This document shows positions 26,695-35,467 of a stretch of DNA of 64,000 bases, in pieces. The notes beneath the pieces were generated by a model. It ran no database searches. It was not told the origin of the DNA and worked only from the letters and a program-made list of their open reading frames with translations. This stretch comes from Microbispora sp. NBC_01189 (GTDB lineage: Bacteria > Actinomycetota > Actinomycetes > Streptosporangiales > Streptosporangiaceae): NCBI RefSeq assembly GCF_036010665.1, contig NZ_CP108581.1:4693501-4757500 (forward strand). Direction: 5' to 3'. A program made the translations under genes and the position numbers. Numbering within the stretch: position 1 is the stretch's first letter; each line of letters starts with the position of its first letter.

Positions 26695-27502
26695 ATGGAC
26701 CGACGAGAACTGGCGGCCTTCCTGCGCAGCAGGCGTGAGCGGATCAGCCCGGCCGACGTGGGACTGCCCGCGGGGACCAGGCGACGCACCCCGGGCCTGC
26801 GCCGTGAGGAGGCGGCGCAACTGGCGTTCATCTCGACGGAGTACTACACCCGGCTGGAGCAGGCCCGCGGCCCGCGCCCGTCCCGTGAGGTGCTGGCCGG
26901 GCTGGCCCGGGCCCTGCGCCTGTCGGACGCCGAGCGCGCCCACCTCCACCACCTCGCCGGCGCCCCGGCCGCCCCGCCGCCGGGGCCCCCGCGGGAGGTG
27001 CCGCAGAGCATCCTCGACCTGGTGCGGAGGCTGCCGCAGTCCGCCGCGTTCGTGACGTCCGCGACGCTCGATGTGCTCGCCTGGAACGACCTGGCGGCCG
27101 CCCTAGCGCCGCGTGTTCCTCGGGCCGCACCGGGAGGGACGCCGCCTGTACGGAGTCTCCGACTCCGACGCGTTCGCCCGCCGCGCCGCCCGGCGGCTGC
27201 GTGCCGCCGCCGCCCGCTACCCGGACGCGCCGGAGGTGACCGGGCTGGTGGACGAGCTCCTCGCGGGCAGCCCGGAGTTCGCGGCGCTGTGGGCCTCCCA
27301 CGAGGTGGAGGGCCCGCACACGCTCTGTAAGACCTTCCGGCACCCGATGGTCGGCCCGGTCGTCGTCAACTGCGACACCCTCGACATCGCCGACCGCGAC
27401 CAGCAGGTGGTGATCTACACCGCCGTCCCCGGCTCGCCGTCCGAGGAGGCGCTGCGGCTGCTGTCGGTGATCGGCACCCAGCGGATGGACGTCCCTCACT
27501 GA
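26695..27502 (+). pseudogene. XRE/MmyB-type regulator broken by a small out-of-frame deletion
   Basis: ATG 26695 opens a typical actinobacterial XRE regulator: ELAAFLRSRRERISPADVGL, then RRTPGLRREEAAQLAFISTEYYTRLEQARG and LARALRLSDAERAHLHHLAG. The MmyB-like ligand domain begins (SAAFVTSATLDVLAWNDLAAAL), then near 27104-27115 the sequence jumps to a different frame, continuing RRVFLGPHREGRRLYGVSDS and running through HEVEGPHTLCKTFRHPMVGP and DQQVVIYTAVPGSPSEEALR to stop 27502. About 15 codons seem to be lost as well as the frame. The HTH half could still be made, followed by a missense tail to 27330. Confidence 0.75.
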
Positions 27503-27655
27503 GCCGGTGCATGCCGTTCACGCCGGCTTATCGATGCCCGCGGCGTGCCAGGACGACGTCGAGGTGATCCATAAGCGGGGCTGATCGATCCGTCGCGGCG
27601 GAACCGGCCGAGGGGAGGATGCGGGGCGTCCTGTTCGACGGAGCGAGGAGCCGTG

Positions 27656-29962
27656 ATGACGTCGTCTTTTCCAGCATCGTCTTTTCCAGCATCTTTTCCC
27701 GAGTCCACCGTGCTGGGGTATCCGAGGATCGGGCCCGATCGGGAGCTGAAGCGGGCGCTGGAGGCGTACTGGGAGGGCCGCTCGGACCGCGCGGCCCTGG
27801 AGCGCACCGCGCGGCGGCTGCGGGAGGACACCTGGCGGCGGCTGGCGGAGCTGGGCCTGGGCGGGTTGCCGTCGAACACCTTCTCCTACTACGACCACGT
27901 CCTCGACACGGCCGTGCTGCTCGGCGCGGTGCCCGACCGCTACCGGAACGACGACGACCTGGCCGCCTACTTCGCGATGGCCCGCGGCGCCGAGGGGCTG
28001 CCCCCGCTGCGGATGACCAAGTGGTTCGACACCAACTACCACTACATCGTGCCCGAGATCGGGCCGGACACGGTCTTCTCCCTCGACGCCGCCAAACCGC
28101 TCTCGGAGGTCCGCGAGGCTCGCGCGCTGGGCCTGGAGACGCGGCCGGTGCTGGTGGGACCGGTGACGTTCCTCCTGTTGTCGCAGGCCGCGCCGGGAAG
28201 CCCGGACGGCTTCGCGCCGCTCGACCGGCTGGACGACGTGGTCGAGGTGTACGGACGCCTGCTGGGCGCGCTGGCCGCGGAGGGCGTCGGGTGGGTGCAG
28301 CTCGACGAGCCCGCGCTGGTCGCCGACCGGACCCCCGCCGAACTCGCCGCGGTCGAGGCGGCGTACGGCCGGCTCGGCGGGCTGGCGGAACGGCCCGCGC
28401 TGCTGGTCGCCACGTACTTCGGGAGCCTCGGCGAGGCGCTGCCCGTGCTGGCGCGGACGCCGGTCGAGGCCGTGGCCCTGGATCTCGCCGTGGATCCCGC
28501 CCTGGGCACGGCCGGCGACGTGGGCCTCCTCGCCGGCAAGACGGTCGTCGCGGGCGTCGTGCCAGGCCGGGACGTGTGGCGCACCGACCGGGACCGGGCG
28601 CTGGCCACGCTGCACGCCGTACGGGAACAGGCCGGACGGGTTGTGGCGGGCACCTCGTGCTCGCTCCTGCACGTGCCGTACGACGTGGAGCGGGAGACCG
28701 ATCTCGATCCCGCCCTGCGGGGCCGGCTGGCGTTCGCCGAGCAGAAGGTCGCCGAGGTGGTCGCGCTGGCGGCCCTGCTCGCCGACGTGCCCGGCACCGA
28801 CGTGCCCGGCACCGACGTGCCCCGCCTCCCCGCGCCGCAGGCACAGGCTCCCGCGTCCGGAGCCCGGGCGACAGGGGGCCGGGCGCCCTACGCCGTACGG
28901 GCGGCGGCGCAGGCGGAGCGCCTGAAGCTGCCGCTCTTCCCGGTCACCACGATCGGCTCGTTCCCGCAGACGGGGGAGCTGCGCCGGGCCAGGGCGGCGC
29001 TGGCGGACGGGGAGATGGGGGAGGCGGCGTACGAGAGCATGGTCCGCGCCGAGATCGAGCACGTCATAGCGGTGCAGGAGCGGCTGGGCCTGGACGTCCT
29101 CGTGCACGGCGAGCCCGAGCGGAACGACATGGTGCAGTACTTCGCCGAGCATCTCGACGGCTTCGCCGTCACCCGGCACGGCTGGGTCCAGTCGTACGGC
29201 TCGCGCTGCACCCGGCCGCCCATCCTGCACGGCGACGTGCGGCGGCCGGAGCCGATCACCGTGCGCTGGGCGCGGTACGCGCAGTCGCTGACGAGCAGAC
29301 CGGTCAAGGGCATGCTCACCGGCCCGGTCACGATCGTGGCGTGGTCGTTCGTCCGCGACGACCTGCCGCTGCGCGACGTGGTCTTCCAGGTCGCCGACGC
29401 CGTCCGCGAGGAGGTGCGCGACCTGGAGGAGGCGGGCATCGGGGTGATCCAGGTGGACGAGCCGGCCCTGCGCGAACTGCTGCCGCTGCGCCGGGCCGGG
29501 CAGGCCGCCTACCTGGAGTGGTCCGTCGCGGCCTACCGCTGGGCGACCTCCGGCGCCGGCGATCACACCCAGATCCACACGCACCTGTGCTATTCGGACG
29601 CCGACCAGATCCTCGCCGCGATCGACGCCCTCGACGCGGACGTGACCAGCGTCGAGTCGGCCCGCTCACGCGGCCGGGTGCTCGCCGGGGTCGCCGGGGT
29701 CGCCGATGGGAAGGGCCGCGGCTTCGGCCGGGGGCTCGGCCCCGGGGTCTACGACATCCACTCGCCGCGCGTGCCCGGCGCCGACGAGGTGGAGCGGCTC
29801 CTGGAGGAGGCCCTGCGGGTGGTGCCCGCCGACCGGCTGTGGGTCAACCCCGACTGCGGCCTGAAGACCCGGTCGCACGAGCAGGTCGAGGCCGCGCTCG
29901 CCAACGTGACCGAGGCCGCCGCCCGCCTCCGCGAGCGGCACACGAGCGGCACGGCTTCATGA
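27656..29962 (+). CDS. metE: Cobalamin-independent methionine synthase
   Basis: A 768-residue enzyme transferring the methyl group of 5-methyltetrahydropteroyltri-glutamate to homocysteine. N-terminal barrel: [21 protein letters not shown]-terminal catalytic barrel from [19 protein letters not shown], with [20 protein letters not shown], the zinc ligands in THLCYSD (His, Cys), and the last Cys in [13 protein letters not shown]. Length is slightly above the family norm because of two local repeats: [13 protein letters not shown] at the N-terminus and a GTDVP x2 duplication in the linker (~28788-28822). ATG 27656 has GAGGAG five bases upstream. No cobalamin or SAM riboswitch was recognised in the 150-bp leader. 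Confidence 0.95.
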   Translation: MTSSFPASSFPASFPESTVLGYPRIGPDRELKRALEAYWEGRSDRAALERTARRLREDTWRRLAELGLGGLPSNTFSYYDHVLDTAVLLGAVPDRYRNDDDLAAYFAMARGAEGLPPLRMTKWFDTNYHYIVPEIGPDTVFSLDAAKPLSEVREARALGLETRPVLVGPVTFLLLSQAAPGSPDGFAPLDRLDDVVEVYGRLLGALAAEGVGWVQLDEPALVADRTPAELAAVEAAYGRLGGLAERPALLVATYFGSLGEALPVLARTPVEAVALDLAVDPALGTAGDVGLLAGKTVVAGVVPGRDVWRTDRDRALATLHAVREQAGRVVAGTSCSLLHVPYDVERETDLDPALRGRLAFAEQKVAEVVALAALLADVPGTDVPGTDVPRLPAPQAQAPASGARATGGRAPYAVRAAAQAERLKLPLFPVTTIGSFPQTGELRRARAALADGEMGEAAYESMVRAEIEHVIAVQERLGLDVLVHGEPERNDMVQYFAEHLDGFAVTRHGWVQSYGSRCTRPPILHGDVRRPEPITVRWARYAQSLTSRPVKGMLTGPVTIVAWSFVRDDLPLRDVVFQVADAVREEVRDLEEAGIGVIQVDEPALRELLPLRRAGQAAYLEWSVAAYRWATSGAGDHTQIHTHLCYSDADQILAAIDALDADVTSVESARSRGRVLAGVAGVADGKGRGFGRGLGPGVYDIHSPRVPGADEVERLLEEALRVVPADRLWVNPDCGLKTRSHEQVEAALANVTEAAARLRERHTSGTAS

Positions 29963-29994
29963 GCGGCAGGGCTTCATGAGCGGCACGGCTGAGG
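29944..29994 (+). repeat. 17-bp tandem repeat across the metE stop codon
   Basis: Three units of about 17 bp (GAGCGGCACGGCTTCAT, GAGCGGCAGGGCTTCAT, then GAGCGGCACGGCTGAGG) run through the metE 3' end, with the stop at 29960-29962. A change in copy number would shift the C-terminal tail of MetE, since 17 is not a multiple of three. Confidence 0.85.
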
Positions 29995-29998
29995 CGGT

Positions 29999-30673
29999 TC
30001 ACCGCGGGGAGGCGGGACGCCGGGGCGAGACCAGGCCGGACTCGTAGGCGAAGACGACGAGCTGGGCGCGGTCGCGCGCGCCCAGCTTGGTCATCGCCCT
30101 GCTCACGTGGGTCTTCGCGGTGAAGGGGCTGATGACCATGTGGGCGGCGATCTCCTCGTTGGTGAGGCCGCGGGCGACCAGGGCGACGACCTCCCGTTCC
30201 CGGTTGGTGAGCGCGTCCAGGGTGGCCGCGGGCGTCGCGTCCGGCGGGCGGGAGACGTACTCGCTGATGAGCGTCCGGGTGACGGCGGGGGAGAGCAGGG
30301 CGTCGCCCCGCGCGGCGACCCTGATGGCCTGGAGAAGCTCCACCGGATCGGTGTCCTTGAGCAGGAACCCGCTCGCGCCCGCCCGCAGCGCGTCGAAGAC
30401 GTACCGGTCGAGACCGTAGTTCGTGAGGATCACCACCCGGGTGGCGGCCAGCCGGGGATCGGCGGCGATCCGCCGGGTCGTCTCGATGCCGTCCAGCACG
30501 GGCATCTGGATGTCGACGAGGGCGATGTCGGGCACGTGCCGCTCGGCCAGGGCCAGGCCCTGCGCGCCGTCGCCCGCCTCGCCGACCACCTCCACGCCGT
30601 CCTCGGCGTCGAGCAGCGCGCGGAAACCCGCCCGGATGAGCGCCTGGTCGTCCACGAGCAGCACCCTGATCAC
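29999..30673 (-). CDS. NarL/LuxR-type response regulator
   Basis: A 224-residue two-component response regulator. Receiver domain at residues 1-120, with RVLLVDDQALIRAGFRALLD (acidic pair Asp8-Asp9), phospho-acceptor Asp in DIALVDIQMPVLDGIETTR, the switch Thr in VVILTNYG and Lys in SGFLLKDTD. C-terminal LuxR HTH: LTNREREVVALVARGLTNEE and HMVISPFTAKTHVSRAMTKLGARDRAQLVV. It overlaps its partner histidine kinase gene by four bases (ATGA), and the pair are co-transcribed. It should bind DNA as a dimer on phosphorylation; its targets are not evident here. Confidence 0.95.
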   Translation of the reverse strand: MIRVLLVDDQALIRAGFRALLDAEDGVEVVGEAGDGAQGLALAERHVPDIALVDIQMPVLDGIETTRRIAADPRLAATRVVILTNYGLDRYVFDALRAGASGFLLKDTDPVELLQAIRVAARGDALLSPAVTRTLISEYVSRPPDATPAATLDALTNREREVVALVARGLTNEEIAAHMVISPFTAKTHVSRAMTKLGARDRAQLVVFAYESGLVSPRRPASPR

Positions 30674-31851
30674 GCCACTCCCTCCCGGGCGGGCAGGGGA
30701 AGCTCGGCGTGGACGCGGAAACCGCCCTCCGCTCCCGGCCCGGCCTGGATGCGCCCGCCGAGCGCGGACACCCGCTCGCGCATGCCGGTGAGCCCCACCC
30801 CCGGCTCATGCGCGGCGTCCGGGGCGCCGGTCGCGCCCCGGCCGTCGTCCTCGACGCGTACGACGAGGGCGTCCGGCCGGTAGCCGACGTGTACGGAGGC
30901 CGACGCGGCTCCGGCGTGCCGGGTGACGTTGGTGAGCGCCTCCTGCACGATCCGGTAGGCGGCGAGGTCCACCTCCGGCGGCAGGGGTCGCGGCGTGCCG
31001 GTGACCGCCAGGGTGGCCGGCACGCCCGCCGACCGGGCCCGCTCGACCAGCTCGCCGATCCGCCCGGCGCGGTCCTCGTCGCCGCCGCCTTCCTCGCCGG
31101 GCTCGCGCAGCACCTCCAGTGTGGCCCGCAGCTCCCGCATGGCGTCCGCGCTCGCGTCCTGGATCGCCAGCAGCGCGGCCGGCACCACCTCGCCCCGCTT
31201 GCGCGCCAGATGGGCGGCCACGCCCGCCTGCACCTTGATGATCGAGATGCTGTGGGTGAGCGAGTCGTGCAGCTCCCTCGCGATCCGCAGCCGCTCCTCG
31301 CCGGCCCGGCGCAGCGCGACCTCCTCGCGCGTGCGCTCCGCCTCGGCGGCCCGCTGCTCGGCCTGGCGCAGGAACGCCCGGCGCTGCCGCGACACGATTC
31401 CCGCCACGTTGGCGGCGACGAACCAGCCGACCAGCAGACCGGCCTGGTCCAGGACCTCGCGCGGGGTCCGCGCGCCGAGGTCCGCCAGCTCTCTCAGCAG
31501 GGTGCCGCCGAGGTAGACCACGCTCGCCGACAGCGCCCACACGCGCCGCCCGGCGCTCGCCGCCGAGTAGACGGTGATCAGGACGGGCAACGTGGGCGCG
31601 GTCTCCGGATACACCACCAGGGCATAACCGATCATGCAGGCCGTCGCGACGGCCATCGCCGCCACCGGCGCGGCCCGCCGCGCGGTCACGGCGGCGCACC
31701 CGCCCACCAGGAGCAGATAGCCGATCACCCCCACCCGCGCCGGGCCGTTCGGGGCGCCGGGGATCAGGGTGCCGGCCACGAGCAGCGCCGCCAGGACGGA
31801 CGCCGCCACCCCGTCCCCGGCGTACGGCCGAAGCCCGCGATCACGGTCCAT
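30670..31851 (-). CDS. NarL-family sensor histidine kinase
   Basis: A 393-residue HisKA_3 type membrane histidine kinase. Four or five transmembrane helices fill residues ~10-150 (VAASVLAALLVAGTLIPGAP, VGVIGYLLLVGGCAAV, MAVATACMIGYALVVYPE). A linker helix leads to the dimerisation/phospho-acceptor segment ERLRIARELHDSLTHSISII (His in ELHDS). The HATPase domain has YRIVQEALTNVTRHAG (N box) and VEDDGRGATG, then GVGLTGMRERVSALGG. There is no extracytoplasmic sensor loop of note, so the signal may be sensed in the membrane. It is coupled with the response regulator downstream by the four-base overlap. Confidence 0.93.
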   Translation of the reverse strand: MDRDRGLRPYAGDGVAASVLAALLVAGTLIPGAPNGPARVGVIGYLLLVGGCAAVTARRAAPVAAMAVATACMIGYALVVYPETAPTLPVLITVYSAASAGRRVWALSASVVYLGGTLLRELADLGARTPREVLDQAGLLVGWFVAANVAGIVSRQRRAFLRQAEQRAAEAERTREEVALRRAGEERLRIARELHDSLTHSISIIKVQAGVAAHLARKRGEVVPAALLAIQDASADAMRELRATLEVLREPGEEGGGDEDRAGRIGELVERARSAGVPATLAVTGTPRPLPPEVDLAAYRIVQEALTNVTRHAGAASASVHVGYRPDALVVRVEDDGRGATGAPDAAHEPGVGLTGMRERVSALGGRIQAGPGAEGGFRVHAELPLPAREGVA

Positions 31852-32015
31852 GTCCCGAAGCGTAAACCGCGTCCGGTTCGCCCGCCTCCTCCCGGCGGAC
31901 CCTTCGGGCGCTACTCCCGGCGGAGTACGCCTGGCCGCGTTCGCCGCTGCCGGCCTGCGCGAGAGAAGGGGCCGCCCTGCTGGAGGCCGGCCGCGGCCGG
32001 GCTCACCACGACGGC

Positions 32016-32810
32016 CTAGACCTCCAGTTCGCCCGACCAGATGGTCACGGCGTGCCCGGCGAGTTCGACGCGGTCGCCCTGCGGGGTCGTGCGCAGTGTG
32101 GTGACCACGGTTCCGCCGCGCTCCGACACCTGCTCGCCGACGAGCGCGTCCCGGCCCAGCCGGGCCGACCAGTACGGCGCGAGCACGCAGTGGGCCGAGC
32201 CGGTGACGGGGTCCTCCGGCACGCCCGCCCGCGGGGCGAAGAACCGTGACACGTAGTCGGCGGAGGTGCCCTCACCGGAGGCCGTCACGATGACGCCGCG
32301 TGCCTCCACCGCGGTCAGCCGCTCCATGTCCGGGCGCACGGCCCGCACCTCCGCGACGGACCCCACCTCGACCAGGAGGTCGAACTCGCTGCGCCCGGTC
32401 CACACCGGTGTGACGCCGAGGGCCTCGACGAGGCCGTCCGGCGGCGTCCCCGGCGTGGCCGGCTTCGCGGGGAAGTCCATCGCGATCAGACCGTCACCGG
32501 TCTGCTCGGTGGTGAGCACGCCGCTCTTCGTGGCGAACTCCAGCCTGCCGGACTCGCCCAGGGAGTAGAGGACGTGCGCGGTCGCCAGGGTGGCGTGCCC
32601 GCACAGCGCGACCTCGACGGCCGGGGTGAACCAGCGCAGCGAGCGCGGCCCGCCGCCCTCCCGGAGGACGAAGGCCGTCTCCGAGTGGCGCATCTCGGCG
32701 GCGACGGCCTGCATCCACTCGTCCGGCACGGTGTCGTCGAGGAGGCACACTGCGGCCGGGTTGCCCCGGAACGGCCGGTCGGTGAAGGAGTCGACGGTGA
32801 AGATACGCAT
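32016..32810 (-). CDS. PhzF family isomerase
   Basis: A 264-residue member of the PhzF/diaminopimelate-epimerase-like fold family. Signature segments are MRIFTVDSFTDRPFRGNPAAVCLL, EMRHSETAFVLRE (catalytic-type Glu), RWFTPAVEVALCGHATLATA and the second half GVPEDPVTGSAHCVLAPYWSA. Length is usual. Members isomerise small acids, for example in phenazine synthesis, but most actinobacterial copies are orphan enzymes of unknown substrate and no phenazine genes are present. It stands alone between the kinase gene and acetate kinase. Confidence 0.9.
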   Translation of the reverse strand: MRIFTVDSFTDRPFRGNPAAVCLLDDTVPDEWMQAVAAEMRHSETAFVLREGGGPRSLRWFTPAVEVALCGHATLATAHVLYSLGESGRLEFATKSGVLTTEQTGDGLIAMDFPAKPATPGTPPDGLVEALGVTPVWTGRSEFDLLVEVGSVAEVRAVRPDMERLTAVEARGVIVTASGEGTSADYVSRFFAPRAGVPEDPVTGSAHCVLAPYWSARLGRDALVGEQVSERGGTVVTTLRTTPQGDRVELAGHAVTIWSGELEV

Positions 32811-32861
32811 GTCGGCTGATTCTACGGCCGCCCGTTCAGCCCGCCCGTTCAGCCCGTGCGG

Positions 32862-33956
32862 TCAGGAGGGATGGCCGAGCGCGGCGAGGGTCTCCCGGGC
32901 GACCTGAAGCTCCTCGCGGGGCCGTACGACGAGGACCGGCACCCGGGCGTCCTCCGGGCTGACAACGCCGTCCCGGTACACGCCGCCGACGGCGGGAGGC
33001 GCCACGCCGATCGGCGACAGCCTCCGGCACACCGCCTCGCGCACCTCGGGCTGGTCCCAGCCGATCTCGCCGGTGAACACGAGCGCGTCGAGCCGGTCCA
33101 GGGCGGCGGTCGAGGCGGCGATCTCGCGGCTCACCCGGTGGGCGAACACGTCGAGCGCCAGCGCGGCGGCCGGAGCGCCCGACGCGACGAGGTCGCGGGT
33201 GTCCCCGGACAGGCCGCCGGAGAGCCCGAGCAGCCCGGACGAGTGCTCCAGCCCGTCGCGCAGCTCCTCCAGGGTGAGCCGCGATCCGGACAGCAGCCAC
33301 AGGAGCATGCCGGGGTCGACGCTGCCCGACCGCTTGCTCATCGGCACCCCCTCAAGGGGCGTGAACCCCATGGAGGTGTCCACGCTCCGCCCGGCCCGTA
33401 CGGCGCACACCGAGCAACCGCCGCCGAGATGCGTGACGACGAGCCGCAGGTCCTCGCGCCCGAGCAGCTCCGCCGCCCGCCGGGCCGCCCAGGCGTACGA
33501 CAGCCCGTGGAAGCCGTACCGGCGCAGGCCCCAGCGGCGCCGCCACTCGGCGGGCAGCGCGTACGTGGCGGCGGCATCGGGCAGCCCCGCGTGGAAGGCG
33601 GTGTCGGGGCAGAGCACGTGGGGCACGGACGGCAGCACCCGCCGGGCCGCCTCGACCAGGGCGAGCGCGGGCGGCACGTGCAGCGGCGCGAGGTCGGCGT
33701 AGCCGCGCACCGCCTCCACCACGCCGTCGTCGGCGACCGTGGGCGCCCGCACGGCCTCCCCGCCGTGGACGAGCCGGTGACCGACCGCGCTCACCTCGGC
33801 GTCTGCTCCGGACAGGAAGTCCGACAGCGTGCGCTCCGCGGCGGCGGGTTCGGGGCTCTGCTCGCTGTGCTCGCTGCGCAGCACCCGGCCCTCCCGCACC
33901 AGATGCAGCTGGAGGCTTGAGGAGCCGGCGTTGACCGTGAGCACGACCGGTGTCAT
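32862..33956 (-). CDS. ackA: Acetate kinase family protein
   Basis: A 364-residue acetate/propionate kinase, interconverting acetate + ATP and acetyl phosphate + ADP in the cytosol. Conserved: VLTVNAGSSSLQLHLV (phosphate-binding), VGHRLVHGG, PDTAFHAGLPDAAATYALP, RRYGFHGLSYAW, VVTHLGGGCSVCAVRAGRSV, DTSMGFTPLEGVPMSKRSGSVDPG and LVFTGEIGWDQPEVRE. It is shorter than the ~400-residue enterobacterial enzyme but like other actinobacterial copies. ATG 33956 has GGAGA upstream. The usual partner phosphotransacetylase gene (pta) is not adjacent on either side in this window. It is divergent from a CGNR-type gene. Confidence 0.9.
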   Translation of the reverse strand: MTPVVLTVNAGSSSLQLHLVREGRVLRSEHSEQSPEPAAAERTLSDFLSGADAEVSAVGHRLVHGGEAVRAPTVADDGVVEAVRGYADLAPLHVPPALALVEAARRVLPSVPHVLCPDTAFHAGLPDAAATYALPAEWRRRWGLRRYGFHGLSYAWAARRAAELLGREDLRLVVTHLGGGCSVCAVRAGRSVDTSMGFTPLEGVPMSKRSGSVDPGMLLWLLSGSRLTLEELRDGLEHSSGLLGLSGGLSGDTRDLVASGAPAAALALDVFAHRVSREIAASTAALDRLDALVFTGEIGWDQPEVREAVCRRLSPIGVAPPAVGGVYRDGVVSPEDARVPVLVVRPREELQVARETLAALGHPS

Positions 33957-34064
33957 GGCGATCCGTCTCCCCGCCGTCACGCGCCGCAAACACGGCGGGC
34001 TCAGGGTGCTGTAACTGTCATGTAGGATTTCGGCAGTCACATACCGGAAATGCGAAGGCTGACC

Positions 34065-34634
34065 GTGAACTTCAACAGTCACACCGACGCGGTGGTGGTC
34101 ATCGCCGTGGGCCTGGTGAACGCGCTGACGGCGGGCGAGGCGCGGGGGCGTCCGTACGAGCCGCCCGCGGAGGGGGCACGCGCCGAGGTCGTCGCCGAGA
34201 TCCTCGACGCGGGTCGCGGCGGATCCGTCGCGATCGGCGAGACGGAGGCCGGCGAGCTGGCCGAGACGGCGCGGGCGCTGCGCGGCGTGTTCGAGGCGGT
34301 GGCACGCGGGGACGTCGACACGGCGGCGCGCACGGTGAACCGCCTGCTGGCCGAGACGGACGCCCGGCCGCACCTCGACCGGCACGACGGCGAGCCCTGG
34401 CACCTGCACTTCCACGGCGCGGGCGGCACGCTCGCGGGCAACTACGCGGCCAGCTGCGCGACGGGCCTCGCCGTCGTGCTGGGCAGCGACCTGCACGACC
34501 GGCTGGGGGTGTGCACCGCGCCGCACTGCGACCGGGTGTATGTGGACACCTCCCGCAACGGCACCCGCCGCTTCTGCTCGACCGCCTGCCAGAACCGGGT
34601 CAAGACCGCCGCCTTCCGGGCCCGCGGCGCCTGA
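34065..34634 (+). CDS. CGNR zinc finger protein (ABATE domain)
   Basis: About 189 residues. The N-terminal ABATE-like stress-response domain begins FNSHTDAVVVIAVGLVNALT. The C-terminal CGNR zinc finger has GVCTAPHCDRVYVDTSRNG followed by TRRFCSTACQNRVKTAAFRA, giving four Cys for one zinc, with the family's CGNR replaced by CQNR. Such proteins are thought to be DNA-binding regulators. GTG 34065 is preferred because GAAGG lies six bases upstream and homologues begin near MNFNSH; ATG 34050 is the alternative. It is divergent from acetate kinase, which could be its target (inference). Confidence 0.85.
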   Translation: MNFNSHTDAVVVIAVGLVNALTAGEARGRPYEPPAEGARAEVVAEILDAGRGGSVAIGETEAGELAETARALRGVFEAVARGDVDTAARTVNRLLAETDARPHLDRHDGEPWHLHFHGAGGTLAGNYAASCATGLAVVLGSDLHDRLGVCTAPHCDRVYVDTSRNGTRRFCSTACQNRVKTAAFRARGA

Positions 34635-34674
34635 CGCACGCGAGGGCCGTCGCGAGCGGCGCCCGGATGAGCGG

Positions 34675-35409
34675 TCAGGCCTCGGCGGGCTCGACGTCGG
34701 CGACCACACAGGAGATGTTGTCCGGGCCGCCGCCCTCGTTGGCCAGTTCGATCAGCCGGGCGACCGCCTCCCGGGGGTCAGCGACCGTGCTGAGGACGGT
34801 GTGCAGCGCCTCCGCTTCGAGGACGGCGGTCAGGCCGTCGGAGCACAGCAGGTAACGGTCGCCCGGGTACGCCTCCCGCAGCGACAGGTCGGGCTCGGCC
34901 AGGCCGCTCGTCTCCAGCGCCCGCAGCAGCAGGGACCGCCGCGGGTGACGGGCCGCCTGGTCGGGGCTCATCCGCCCGTCGTCCACCAGCGACTGCACCA
35001 GGGTGTGGTCCCGCGTGATCTGGTAGAGGGCGCCGTCCCGCAGCATGTACGCCCGGGAGTCGCCGACGTGGGCCAGGGCGAACCTGCCCTCGCCGTCCCA
35101 CAGCATGGCCGTGACGGTCGTGCCCATCCGTTCAAGGGCGGGGTCCTGCGCGGCGAGGTCGCCCAGGCGCTGCCCGGCCTCGCGTACGGCGTCCGCCAGG
35201 GCGGCGACCGGGTCGCCGGAAGCGGGATCGTCCTCCAGGCGGGCCAGTTCGGAGATGACGGCGGCGCTGGCGACCTCGCCGTGTCCGTGGCCGCCCATTC
35301 CGTCGGCGATGGCGAGCAGGCGCTCGCCCGCGTGCACCGAGTCCTCGTTGTTGGCACGCGAGCGTCCCACGTCCGACCCCGCGGCATACCGAATGCGGCT
35401 GTGCGTCAT
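34675..35409 (-). CDS. PP2C-family Ser/Thr protein phosphatase
   Basis: A 244-residue PP2C (PPM) phosphatase, metal-dependent, cytosolic with no transmembrane segment. All motifs are present: RSRANNEDSVHAG, LLAIADGMGGHGHGEVASA (metal-binding Asp and Gly), GTTVTAMLWDGEGRFALAHVGDSRAYML, DRYLLCSDGLTAVLE and GGPDNISCVVADV. The start is ATG 35409. It is divergent from a DNA methyltransferase gene, with 58 bp between them, and a PknB-type kinase gene lies just beyond that. The three together suggest reversible phosphorylation around the methyltransferase, though dephosphorylation targets are unknown. Confidence 0.93.
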   Translation of the reverse strand: MTHSRIRYAAGSDVGRSRANNEDSVHAGERLLAIADGMGGHGHGEVASAAVISELARLEDDPASGDPVAALADAVREAGQRLGDLAAQDPALERMGTTVTAMLWDGEGRFALAHVGDSRAYMLRDGALYQITRDHTLVQSLVDDGRMSPDQAARHPRRSLLLRALETSGLAEPDLSLREAYPGDRYLLCSDGLTAVLEAEALHTVLSTVADPREAVARLIELANEGGGPDNISCVVADVEPAEA

Positions 35410-35420
35410 GGTTTTGAGTA

Positions 35421-35467
35421 AACCATTGGTTGAGTCACTTCACAAGCATGGTGCTACCCTCGTGTTC
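35421..35467. promoter_or_regulatory. Divergent promoter region with AACCATTGGTT palindrome
   Basis: AACCA-T-TGGTT (35421-35431) is an exact inverted repeat in the 58-bp space between the phosphatase and methyltransferase starts. TACCCT (35455-35460) lies seven bases before ATG 35468, with no ribosome-binding site, so the methyltransferase mRNA is probably leaderless. The palindrome may bind a regulator of both genes, possibly the methyltransferase's own HTH domain. Confidence 0.4.

Noticed and set aside
27503..27655. Cobalamin or SAM riboswitch before metE
   Set aside because: The 150-bp leader lacks recognisable B12-box or SAM-riboswitch core sequences.
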